A stretch of DNA of 64,000 bases. Origin: Kiritimatiellota bacterium. Its GTDB lineage: Bacteria; Verrucomicrobiota; Kiritimatiellia; JAAZAB01. How positions within the stretch are numbered: position 1 is the stretch's first letter; every line of letters begins with the position of its first letter. The notes below the pieces were generated by a model, which saw nothing but the letters and a program-made list of their open reading frames with translations, was not told where the DNA came from and searched no databases. A program made the position numbers and the translations under genes. Location: positions 25,652-89,651 of the forward strand of contig JAPLSY010000074.1 in assembly GCA_026398415.1 (NCBI GenBank), in the 5' to 3' direction. Of the stretch, positions 16,351 through 24,539 are shown in pieces.

Positions 16351-18158
16351 TAAAATTATCTGATTACGTGATAAAGCGCGTTGCCCAAGAGGTGCGCCAC
16401 ATATTTCTCCTTCCCGGTGGAGGTTGCATGCATCTTATTGATTCGGTGGGCAGGTGCAAAGACATCGAGTATGTGTGCAACTTACACGAACAAGCCTGTG
16501 CGATTGCAGCGGACGCGTATGGACAGTACACCAACAATCTTGGAGTGGCATTGGTGACAACCGGGCCGGGCGGCACCAACACGGTGACCGGCGTGGCAGC
16601 ATCATGGCTTGAATCAACCCCTTGCCTGTTCATTTCCGGCCAGGTAAAACGCGCCGACCTTGCGGAGAACAAAGGCGTCCGACAAATGGGGTTTCAGGAA
16701 ATTAACATCGTTCGCATCGTTGAGTCCATCACCAAATATGCCGTGATGATCACCGATCCCAACTCGATCAAGTATCATCTCGAGAAAGCGCTGTATCTCG
16801 CCAAGCATGGCCGTCCTGGGCCGGTTTGGATTGATATTCCATTGGATGTTCAAGCGACCCAGATTGATGAATCACAATTGAAGGGATTCGATCCTGACGA
16901 AACGGACCAATCATTTGATGCCGCCTTGCTCGCCCGCCAGGTCAATTCGGCCATCGAGCTTCTGAACCGAGCCGAACGTCCGGCGCTACTGGTTGGCAAT
17001 GGCGTACGCCTGAGCAGGGCGCTTGAAGATTTTATGGAACTGGCCGAGTTGCTTCAGGTGCCGGTGCTGACAACCTGGAAAGCCATGGATTTCTTTCCGG
17101 AGGATCATCCACTTTATGTCGGACGTCCTGGCGCTGTTGGACAGCGCGGCGCCAACTTTACACAACAAAATTCAGATTGGTTCCTGTCGTTGGGGGCGCG
17201 ATTGGATTTCGGGCAAATCGGCTTCAATCACCGCAATTTTGCGCGCTCTGCAAAGAAAATCATGGTGGATATTGATCCGGCTGAGATCAAAAAGCTGGAT
17301 ATGAACGTGGATGTGCCCGTCTGCGCAGATGCCAAGTCGTTTATTCGCGAGTTCATCCGACAAAAAAGTTCTATCGTGGGGAAAGATCGGTCGGCCTGGT
17401 GGACGCGGTGCCGCAAATGGAAGTCGAAGTATCCTCTTGTTCTGCCCGAATATTGGTCATTCCAGGACGGTGTGAGTGTCTATGTGTTGCTGGACGTGCT
17501 CGCTGACGCGATTACCGGAGACGATTTGTTGGTTCCCGGCAGTTCCGGCGCGTGCAGCGAGCTGCCGATGCAGTCCTTTCGCGTCAAGCATGGAATGCGT
17601 GTGTTCAATTGCAATGGACTTGGCCCGATGGGTTTTGCTGTTCCCGCCGGCATCGGCGGTTGCCTGGCGAGCGGCAGGAAACGCACCATCTGCCTTGACG
17701 GCGATGGCGGCTTTTCCATGAATATCCAGGAACTGGAAACTGTGCGCCGGCTCAATCTGCCAATCAAATTCTTTGTGCTGAATAATGGCGGCTATGGTTC
17801 CATCCAAGCCACCCAACGCGCCTACTTTGAGGGGCGGTATGTAGCCAGCAATGCTGCCAGCGGTTTAACTCTGCCGGATACATGCCGGGTGGCTTCAGCT
17901 TATGGCCTGGCAACGGCCGAAATCAGAGATCACTCAAGCATAAAAGAGCAAGTCCGCCAAGTCTTGGAGCAAAAAGGCCCAGTGGTCTGTGAAGTCTTTG
18001 TTTCACCTCAACATACAACGGCGCCACGCGTTGTCTCCATGCAGAAACAGGATGGAACAATGGTCTCCAAGCCATTGGAGGATCTCTGGCCTTTCCTGGA
18101 ACGCGAAGAGTTCATAGGGAACATGCTTATTCCTCCGCTTAATGAAGATCATTCATAG
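16347..18158 (+). CDS. Thiamine-diphosphate-dependent enzyme of the acetolactate synthase/YerE type
   Basis: A 603-residue protein with the three-domain fold of pyruvate-using ThDP enzymes. The catalytic Glu lies near residue 48 (LHEQACAIAADAYGQ), the central domain reads RPALLVGNGVRLS, and the ThDP/Mg motif LDGDGGFSMNIQELET...NNGG begins near residue 450. No separate small subunit is nearby and the context is sugar biosynthesis, so valine/isoleucine synthesis is unlikely. YerE, a homologue, adds an acetyl group from pyruvate to CDP-4-keto-3,6-dideoxyglucose to form a branched sugar; rfbFGH upstream could supply that substrate. A role in making a C-branched or amino sugar precursor is inference. 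Confidence 0.8.
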   Translation: MIKLSDYVIKRVAQEVRHIFLLPGGGCMHLIDSVGRCKDIEYVCNLHEQACAIAADAYGQYTNNLGVALVTTGPGGTNTVTGVAASWLESTPCLFISGQVKRADLAENKGVRQMGFQEINIVRIVESITKYAVMITDPNSIKYHLEKALYLAKHGRPGPVWIDIPLDVQATQIDESQLKGFDPDETDQSFDAALLARQVNSAIELLNRAERPALLVGNGVRLSRALEDFMELAELLQVPVLTTWKAMDFFPEDHPLYVGRPGAVGQRGANFTQQNSDWFLSLGARLDFGQIGFNHRNFARSAKKIMVDIDPAEIKKLDMNVDVPVCADAKSFIREFIRQKSSIVGKDRSAWWTRCRKWKSKYPLVLPEYWSFQDGVSVYVLLDVLADAITGDDLLVPGSSGACSELPMQSFRVKHGMRVFNCNGLGPMGFAVPAGIGGCLASGRKRTICLDGDGGFSMNIQELETVRRLNLPIKFFVLNNGGYGSIQATQRAYFEGRYVASNAASGLTLPDTCRVASAYGLATAEIRDHSSIKEQVRQVLEQKGPVVCEVFVSPQHTTAPRVVSMQKQDGTMVSKPLEDLWPFLEREEFIGNMLIPPLNEDHS

Positions 18159-18218
18159 TCCGGATCGGCCAAACGATTAACGCCCATGGAAATCAAAAAA
18201 GATGTGTTGACGTGAAAT

Positions 18219-19331
18219 ATGAAAATCGCCGTTTGCACACGCCATATCGGGTCGAAATCTTTGACAGGCGGGGATCGGTTTGTCACACACTGTTTCCGAG
18301 CATTGTTACGACATGACCATGACAATCAATACGTCGGTTACCATGAGTCGCTGGGACAATGGGGCATGGCGCATGGCATTCCCTTAAGCATGCTATCCCT
18401 GCTATCCGATGCCATATTGAAGAATATGTGGATTCCACTGTGGGCACGGAGGAATCAGATAGATCTGTTTTTACATCTCATCCCGCCGATTTGTTATACG
18501 GAAAGAAAAATTCCACAAGTATGCTGTATTTTTGATGTTCCGCAGGGATGGGAACAATCCAACCTGCTCGACCGCACCTATAATCGGCTGTTCAACCAGC
18601 GGAGCGCCCGGACCGCCAATCAACTCATTACCATTTCCAATTACTCCAAGGAAATCATCATGAGGTTGTATGCGGTCCCGGAGGCAAAGGTATCCGTTGT
18701 GTACCCGTGCATCGATCTCGATGAATTCAACCCGAAAGCGAAAATGGACCCCGCGCAATATGCTGTTTTGGCCGCGGCCAATGCCACCCAGAGTTATGTA
18801 CTGGGCGTAATCAGCCGAATCATCGAACGGAAGAATCCCCGGGCCTATTTCGAAATCTATGCCCGGTTGCCCAGCGAAATGCGCAATAAACACAAATTAG
18901 TCATTGTGGGGGCAGGCTCCGGTCTGGAGGACTTCAAACCTTTTGTCCCCGGCGAAATCCTGGATCGGGTCAAGAAGAACGTCGTGTTTTTGGGGCAAGT
19001 GCCAAACAATATAGCCGGTATTTACGCCAAGGCCGGGGTCGTATTATTCCCTTCGCGTTACGAAGGATTTGGCCTGCCGGTTATTGAAGCCATGGCTTGT
19101 GCAACGCCGGTCGTGGCTTCAGATATCCCCGCCATTGCCGAAGCGAGCGGCAGAAATATTCCGCTCTTCAAGCCGGACAATTGGGACAGCATGGCGGAAT
19201 ATTGCAAAATGCTTCTTGAGGATCAGCAGGCGGTTGCGGCAACCCAAGAACGCTGTTCGGCGTGGGTTCGGCAGTTCAGTTACGCAGAATATGCCCGCCG
19301 GATCAGTTCCGTCTTATCGGTGTACATATAA
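18219..19331 (+). CDS. Family 4 glycosyltransferase
   Basis: A 370-residue GT-B enzyme. The N-terminal acceptor domain starts MKIAVCTRHIGSKSLTGGDRF. The C-terminal donor domain has YVLGVISRIIERKNP, VVFLGQVPNNIAGIYAKAGVVLFPSRYEGFGLPVIEAMACATPVV, the E-x7-E signature of retaining GT4 enzymes. It adds a sugar to the growing polysaccharide on the cytoplasmic face of the inner membrane. It follows the ThDP gene by 60 bases in the same direction. Donor and linkage are unknown. Confidence 0.88.
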   Translation: MKIAVCTRHIGSKSLTGGDRFVTHCFRALLRHDHDNQYVGYHESLGQWGMAHGIPLSMLSLLSDAILKNMWIPLWARRNQIDLFLHLIPPICYTERKIPQVCCIFDVPQGWEQSNLLDRTYNRLFNQRSARTANQLITISNYSKEIIMRLYAVPEAKVSVVYPCIDLDEFNPKAKMDPAQYAVLAAANATQSYVLGVISRIIERKNPRAYFEIYARLPSEMRNKHKLVIVGAGSGLEDFKPFVPGEILDRVKKNVVFLGQVPNNIAGIYAKAGVVLFPSRYEGFGLPVIEAMACATPVVASDIPAIAEASGRNIPLFKPDNWDSMAEYCKMLLEDQQAVAATQERCSAWVRQFSYAEYARRISSVLSVYI

Positions 19332-19439
19332 ACATATAATTTTCCCAAAACAAAAAAGAATTTACTCTGCTTTAAAAGCTTGATAATCTCATATATAAAT
19401 AAAAGCCGTTTGTTTAAACCGCACTTTCGATGGGCTTAT

Positions 19440-19961
19440 ATGAAATTACATTTATGTTGCGGCAACGATTACCGTGCGGGTTGGCATAACGTAGATTTTT
19501 ACGCGCACAGCGCAGATGAAAAACTGGATTTGTCGGTTTTCCCCTGGCCCTATCCCGATAACACCGTGGACGAAATTTATATACAATGGGCACTTGAGCA
19601 TTTTGACAGGCCGGAAGATTTGATTCGTGAAATGCACCGCGTGTTAAAACCAGGCGGATTGGTCCGCATATTGGTGCCGCACAAGGATTCATTAGTAGCC
19701 TGCGCGCCAGACCATCGCTATTTTTTTACACGTTTATTTTTTGGAATATTCTGCGATGCCAACAATTATTACATCCGCCAACATAAATGCCTGTTTATTG
19801 AAGAAGAATATCGCGTAAAGTTACTGTATGGGCACTGGACGCCATTTGATTTTATCGCCAGCAAATATCCCGTGATATGGGAAAAGTTCAGTTTCAGCTT
19901 TTTTCGTCCCAGCACGATTGAATGGGCAGCACGGAAGGCGATTATGCCGATGGATAGCTAA
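19440..19961 (+). CDS. Class I SAM-dependent methyltransferase (small, LPS-locus type)
   Basis: A 173-residue protein starting MKLHLCCGNDYRAGWHNVD, the characteristic motif I of small methyltransferases found in capsule and LPS loci, followed by VDEIYIQWALEHF and HRVLKPGGLVRILVPH. The frame extends upstream to 19380, but the family start motif begins at the 19440 ATG. The target is probably a hydroxyl or carboxyl group of a surface glycan. It follows the GT4 gene in the same direction after about 110 bases. Confidence 0.8.
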   Translation: MKLHLCCGNDYRAGWHNVDFYAHSADEKLDLSVFPWPYPDNTVDEIYIQWALEHFDRPEDLIREMHRVLKPGGLVRILVPHKDSLVACAPDHRYFFTRLFFGIFCDANNYYIRQHKCLFIEEEYRVKLLYGHWTPFDFIASKYPVIWEKFSFSFFRPSTIEWAARKAIMPMDS

Positions 19962-20051
19962 AAAAACAACGGCGAGCCAGGCCAGCGCGAATTGATCAGG
20001 AGCATGTTCCGTGTAACTTGAGCCGAGTGCATTTCCATGACAGATTCGATT

Positions 20052-20825
20052 TTAACCACATAGTTTCTTGCAGAAGGGATCCTGTTTATAAACAAACAGA
20101 TAATTACACGGTAACTTATTGCCGTTGTTTTCAGACAGCATGTCAGATGCTGGGATCTCCCGGTACAACGCCTTGCGGCAGTTACTTCCGGCTTGGACTG
20201 CGCAGGTGCGGTATCCCAGGCTCTCGATAAAATTCACCACATCACGGACGCTTTTGCGTAAATGCCGCTGTTCGATCTCAACCAGGAGCCGGGGATGGCA
20301 ACGGTTGATTAAACCAAGCGCTCCCCGAATCACGGCTTCTTCATGCCCCTCAACATCAATCTTGATGAAACCGATGTTCTCGTATTGCTCGTCATCAAGA
20401 CGTTTTAGCGCAATGCTCGTCCGGCTAATTTGGCCGTCAAACAAATGATCTTCGATTGTTCCAAATCCGTGGATCTGCCGTCCGTCAATATATGGAATCG
20501 TCAATACCGCCGTTCCAACATGATCGGACAGACCCGCCGCTATGACCGTAACATTGGCGCTTACGGCTTTTTTGAGTCGAGCGGCAAGGCGGTGATTTGG
20601 TTCATACGCATACACGCGCGACGCCAAACGGGATAGATAATATGAGTAGACGCCATAGTTAGCGCCCACATCAATGGCGCTGGCGCCCGGAACAACCAGG
20701 TCGGAAAGCACACGAAGGTCTGGCTCAGCAAAAAAGTAGTCGTGCCACGCAACAAGCCGCATGAACAATGCAGGGGGCATCCATAGCGACGCAGCATCTT
20801 TTGCTTTCGAGATTAAAATACTCAT
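20052..20825 (-). CDS. FkbM-family methyltransferase
   Basis: A 257-residue O-methyltransferase. ASAIDVGANYGVYSYYLS is the SAM loop, VYAYEPNHRL follows the second strand, and IGFIKIDVEGHEEAVIRGA is the hallmark of the FkbM family. Members methylate hydroxyls on sugars or polyketides. It points opposite to the preceding genes and is divergent from the GH172 gene. The short C-terminal extension has several cysteines without a recognised motif. Confidence 0.85.
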   Translation of the reverse strand: MSILISKAKDAASLWMPPALFMRLVAWHDYFFAEPDLRVLSDLVVPGASAIDVGANYGVYSYYLSRLASRVYAYEPNHRLAARLKKAVSANVTVIAAGLSDHVGTAVLTIPYIDGRQIHGFGTIEDHLFDGQISRTSIALKRLDDEQYENIGFIKIDVEGHEEAVIRGALGLINRCHPRLLVEIEQRHLRKSVRDVVNFIESLGYRTCAVQAGSNCRKALYREIPASDMLSENNGNKLPCNYLFVYKQDPFCKKLCG

Positions 20826-20895
20826 TCACCGTCTGACAGAAATTGTCAGCCTCCCGCTATTTGTCGTCGAACACTGCGACTGAAATCAAAGTATT

Positions 20896-20925
20896 CTATT
20901 ACACTGGGCATCATCTTATTGTCAA
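20896..20925 (-). promoter_or_regulatory. Weak candidate promoter for the FkbM gene
   Basis: On the reverse strand a TTGACA box (20920-20925) is followed after 18 bases by TAATAG (20896-20901). The -10 match is poor. Another TTGACA on the forward strand (20953-20958) could serve the GH172 gene, but its -10 is also weak. Confidence 0.25.
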
Positions 20926-20987
20926 CTTATTTGTGCCATTATGCATGCTGAATTGACATGGTATCTACGTAAGGATAAGCTTTCTGT

Positions 20988-23279
20988 ATGAAATCATATG
21001 TTTTCATCGTTCGTATGGCAGGTTTATTACTCTTATTGGCCATGGTCGCAGGCATTGCTATCGGGTGCCGGGAATGGACGGCCAAGCGGGTCATCACGTG
21101 GGCGGAGTTGATCAGCCAACTGGGCGATTTCGATCGGATGGCACGACTGGACGTTCTCGCATCTCCCCTGCTCTCATCTTATGATCCCACGGGCGGCAAC
21201 GACGATTACAATAAATTCCTGCGTAAGAGCCGCACGCCGGGATGGGTCGTGCTGACGGATTTGAAGGGGCCGGGGTATGTGTCCCGGTTATGGTTCACGT
21301 GCTCAAACTTCCAGCATCCCATTCGGTTCTTTTTTGACGGCGAGAAACAACCGCGCATTGAGACCACGCTTGCTGATTTTTGCGGAACGAAAGAGCCTTT
21401 TCTCCAGCCACTGGCCGGTAATGAGAATTTTTGCTGGTATTCATTTCTGCCAATCCCCTATCAAAAGCGGCTGGTCATTGAAACCCGCGAAACCGGCACC
21501 GAACCGGGCGGTTGGCCGCGGTTATTCCATCAGATCAATTATACCACCCTGCCGCCCGGTCAGACGGTGGCAAGTTTCCCCGCTAAAATATCTGCCGAAG
21601 ATATGGCCCAGATCCGAAAAATCCGTGAACAATGGCGTTCGTTCCCAAACGAACGACCATTGCCGGGACACGTGTTGGCTGAAACCAATGTGCTCCTGGG
21701 AGCGGGAATGGCGGTGGATTTGTTCGATATGGCCGGCCCCGCCCTACTCCGCTCGCTATGGATTCGACCGGATTTTGACGCCGTCAAAGCATCGGCCGTG
21801 GCCCGGGAAAATATCCTGCGAGACGTGGTGCTCCGCATTCGATGGAACCAATCGCCGGATGCCAGCGTAGAAGCGCCCCTGGGCGATTTCTTTGGAAGTT
21901 GCTGGCAGAGATCCCGGTATCAGTGCCTCTATTTCGGACTGACCAACAATACGTTTGTCAGCCGCTGGCCGATGCCATTCGAAAAGTCGGCCCGCATCAG
22001 CATCGAGAATCAGGGCACACAGGCGGTAGTTGTGCAAGCCGGTGTCGGACTTGAGACGTTTAAGCAATGGGACCCTGCCTGGGGTTACTTCCATAGCGGC
22101 TGGTATCGCACCGGTCCGGAAGACATCGGCCGACCGCATCCGGTCCTCCGCATGAAAGGCCGGGGCAAATACGTCGGTTGTCTATTATCGGCAACCAGCG
22201 CCGACCGCAGTTACTGGATGTTGGAGGGGGATGAGTCCATTCGGAAAGACAAAGAAGAAATCCCCGGGTGGCTCGGCACCGGACTTGAAGACTACTTTAA
22301 TAGCGGCTGGTATTACCGCAATGTTCAGACTTTTTCACTGCATGGACTCCCATTCAAAGCGCCTTTTCGCACAGTGCAATACAGCCTGCATTTAATGAAT
22401 CCGACACTGTTCCAGTCATCATTAGACATGGTGTTTGAACGCGGCCCAAATCATGCCAGTAAAGGCTGGATGGAAAGCGTCGCATTTTATTATATGGAGC
22501 AACCGTGTCAAACGTTTGCGCGTCTGGGCACACCAGAGCAACGGAGACCGCCGCCGGATGTATTGGCCCAGGCCACGCTGATGACGGAAATCTGGAATTT
22601 TGAGCGGTTGCGCGATCTCAAAGGGGCCAGTGATTATATTGACCGTTACCTGGAACATTACACTAATTTCCCATTTAAAGACGTTCTGCGGTTGCGTCAA
22701 TTGGCCTATACAGAACGGGAAAAGGGATTCGAAACCGTGCGCCCCGCGTATGAACAGATAGCAGCCTCGACAACCAATGAGATGGTCAGGCAGTTTGCCA
22801 ACATCCTGCTGTGGTATCAGCAATCCCCATCAAACGCCATGGTCGGGGCATATGCCAACACACGCACGAGACTGTTTCTGGATAACAAACTGATTGGCGA
22901 AGCAGGCGACCCGGAACGCATGCTGGTATGGGGGATCCCGGTGGGGCCCGGCCGGCATGTGCTGGCCATGGAGGTACAGTACAAGCCGTATCCAAGCTGG
23001 GTTCAGATGATACTCCGGACGCACCGGGGCGATGTATTCACGATGCCGGGATGGAAATATGCCGTCAACCCGTTGCCCGGCTGGCTGAACGCCGACTATG
23101 ACGACCGGTCATGGAAACTATTAGATAGTGTGACCAAAGGGCCGCCGGAGGAGCCTTATATCTGGGTTATGCCGGACCCATTCGTGGATGTCGCAAAAGC
23201 CGGCGGCCTGGCAGCATCATTTGAATGTAAGGATCAAAAAAAAACCGCGGTGTACCGCACGGTCTTTGATTTGCCCTGA
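20988..23279 (+). CDS. Secreted DUF2961/GH172-family protein, probable lipoprotein
   Basis: A 763-residue protein. The first 27 residues form a signal sequence ending in IAIGC, a likely lipobox. The catalytic region spans about residues 60-500, with typical DUF2961 segments PGYVSRLWFT, GDFFGSCW, MPFEKSARI and LGTGLEDYFNSGWYYRN. Characterised DUF2961 members are founders of glycoside hydrolase family 172, acting on difructose dianhydride or arabinofuranosides. The C-terminal 200 residues include a helical segment and a beta-sandwich-like end (PGWLNADYDDRSW) that may bind carbohydrate. Location in a polysaccharide locus suggests glycan trimming outside the cell, but the substrate is unknown. 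Confidence 0.8.
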   Translation: MKSYVFIVRMAGLLLLLAMVAGIAIGCREWTAKRVITWAELISQLGDFDRMARLDVLASPLLSSYDPTGGNDDYNKFLRKSRTPGWVVLTDLKGPGYVSRLWFTCSNFQHPIRFFFDGEKQPRIETTLADFCGTKEPFLQPLAGNENFCWYSFLPIPYQKRLVIETRETGTEPGGWPRLFHQINYTTLPPGQTVASFPAKISAEDMAQIRKIREQWRSFPNERPLPGHVLAETNVLLGAGMAVDLFDMAGPALLRSLWIRPDFDAVKASAVARENILRDVVLRIRWNQSPDASVEAPLGDFFGSCWQRSRYQCLYFGLTNNTFVSRWPMPFEKSARISIENQGTQAVVVQAGVGLETFKQWDPAWGYFHSGWYRTGPEDIGRPHPVLRMKGRGKYVGCLLSATSADRSYWMLEGDESIRKDKEEIPGWLGTGLEDYFNSGWYYRNVQTFSLHGLPFKAPFRTVQYSLHLMNPTLFQSSLDMVFERGPNHASKGWMESVAFYYMEQPCQTFARLGTPEQRRPPPDVLAQATLMTEIWNFERLRDLKGASDYIDRYLEHYTNFPFKDVLRLRQLAYTEREKGFETVRPAYEQIAASTTNEMVRQFANILLWYQQSPSNAMVGAYANTRTRLFLDNKLIGEAGDPERMLVWGIPVGPGRHVLAMEVQYKPYPSWVQMILRTHRGDVFTMPGWKYAVNPLPGWLNADYDDRSWKLLDSVTKGPPEEPYIWVMPDPFVDVAKAGGLAASFECKDQKKTAVYRTVFDLP

Positions 23280-23350
23280 CTACTCAGCCAGAATTCTGAA
23301 TGAGGCTGTATAACCTCTGTGGTGAATTCCTGCCAATTTTACTCAAAGAT

Positions 23351-23365
23351 TCCGCCTGAGGCGGA
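23351..23365. repeat. CCGCC-TGA-GGCGG hairpin unit
   Basis: A single palindromic unit TCCGCCTGAGGCGGA lies in the gap between the GH172 gene and the convergent nucleotidyltransferase-like gene. It shares its form with the hairpin units at 365-875. It has no U-tract, so it is not an obvious intrinsic terminator. Confidence 0.45.
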
Positions 23366-23387
23366 TAAATCTGCGAAAGACCCGAAA

Positions 23388-23924
23388 TTACAAGAATCTT
23401 TTTGAACATAAGGCAAACTGTTCCCGTATTTCAGGAATATCCGGAACACGCGCCTGACCAATAATGACGCGCCCTTCTGCCTGGGTTATACCCGAACGAT
23501 CAAGAATGAATTGCGCGTCGGCCAGATCCAAAGGGTCATAGCGCATAAGTTTGGTCAAAAAAAGATCCTTGTCGCCCAGTCGTGTGAGGCAAAGCCATTG
23601 CCATGGCCCTTTAATCGGCACGCGTTGTTGACGCCATGACGCCGTCAGAATCAACTGGGACTCCTCAAAAAAGTGGCTAATGTAAAGCCCTTGCGGCGCA
23701 AGTTCACGATTGGTGATATCCACCGCCTCCCAGAAATTACCGCTCCGTATTAAGGCCTCAGCCTGCCCCATCCAGAACACACCGTCTATATCCATGCTTT
23801 GCGCGTATTCAGCACGCGGATCAGAAAAACCCAACTGCAGAGCGGCGCGACCATATAACGTTAAATCGACCGGCAGTGTAAGATGCTGATCCAACGTCTT
23901 CAGAATTAATTCGGCATTGTTCAT
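23388..23924 (-). CDS. Minimal nucleotidyltransferase-like protein (DUF6036/AbiEii-type)
   Basis: A 178-residue protein whose N-terminal part VDLTLYGRAALQLGF followed by QSMDIDGV resembles the G-[SA]-x-A and D-x-D elements of minimal nucleotidyltransferases, and whose middle has DKDLFLTKLMRYDPLDLADAQFIL, a pattern seen in AbiEii/DUF6036-type proteins. The fold match is by eye. It overlaps the upstream gene by 4 bases (ATGA), so the two are translationally coupled. Comparable pairs occur as type IV toxin-antitoxin or abortive-infection modules, but no activity can be claimed here. Confidence 0.55.
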   Translation of the reverse strand: MNNAELILKTLDQHLTLPVDLTLYGRAALQLGFSDPRAEYAQSMDIDGVFWMGQAEALIRSGNFWEAVDITNRELAPQGLYISHFFEESQLILTASWRQQRVPIKGPWQWLCLTRLGDKDLFLTKLMRYDPLDLADAQFILDRSGITQAEGRVIIGQARVPDIPEIREQFALCSKRFL

Positions 23925-24475
23925 GCCACCAGCTTCCAGGATATGGCATTACAGCCCCGTTCATCGGGAATTGGCACGGCCAGACGGGTCCAGTGAATAA
24001 TGGGCGATCGAGGTGTCGGAAGCCCGGAAAGCGCATGGCATATTTTGCACCATACGAGGTGCTCCGGCGACACATGAACGGCCTGGCGGGCCAGTTCGAC
24101 AAGTACCAGATCAGACCGTTCGCGACGGGACGTTGCAAGCAAAACATCCCCATTCACGGCCTGCCTGGAAACCAACTGCGCGGCGGCGCGCAACATTTGC
24201 GGACGATCCAGATTATGCGGCTGGCAAATGGCTACAACCAATTCTTCATTGGTAAGGGTTGCCGGTACCGGCGGCGCAAAATCCGGACTGGCCGACGGCC
24301 AGCGGGTGACAAACCACGCCCCTCTCGCATTGGCGACATCCAGGAGCCAGTCTTCCAGACATTGCGCGCCGGAAGAAGGGAATTCCCGCATGATATTCGC
24401 GAGTCGAACACGCAAAGGCGACACATGCACCGTCACACCTAAGCGTTGGGCAAGAGTTGAACAATTAGGTGTCAT
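23921..24475 (-). CDS. Uncharacterised protein, first gene of a two-gene unit
   Basis: A 184-residue protein I do not recognise. It has no signal sequence or membrane segment. Visible features are an N-terminal LAQRLGVTVHVSPLRVRLANIM, a Pro-rich stretch near residue 70 (PDFAPPVPATL), an alpha/beta-looking core (LVVAICQPHNLDRPQMLRAA) and a Cys/His pair region (HLVWCKICHAL). It precedes and overlaps the nucleotidyltransferase-like gene by 4 bases, and the pair stands alone between unrelated polysaccharide genes. It could be the partner of that enzyme in a toxin-antitoxin-like unit, which is inference from arrangement only. Confidence 0.6.
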   Translation of the reverse strand: MTPNCSTLAQRLGVTVHVSPLRVRLANIMREFPSSGAQCLEDWLLDVANARGAWFVTRWPSASPDFAPPVPATLTNEELVVAICQPHNLDRPQMLRAAAQLVSRQAVNGDVLLATSRRERSDLVLVELARQAVHVSPEHLVWCKICHALSGLPTPRSPIIHWTRLAVPIPDERGCNAISWKLVA

Positions 24476-24539
24476 AAATCTCCCTCATACGAAATAGCTT
24501 ACCGGCGGACAATTATGCTGTCAACACCGGAAAGACACG

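Noticed and set aside
16347..18158. Acetolactate synthase for branched-chain amino acids
   Set aside because: No regulatory subunit or ilv genes nearby; the gene is translationally coupled to sugar genes.
20953..20981. Promoter of the GH172 gene with TTGACA and TAAGCT
   Set aside because: The -10 matches only half of the consensus and would leave almost no leader, so it is not listed as a feature of its own.
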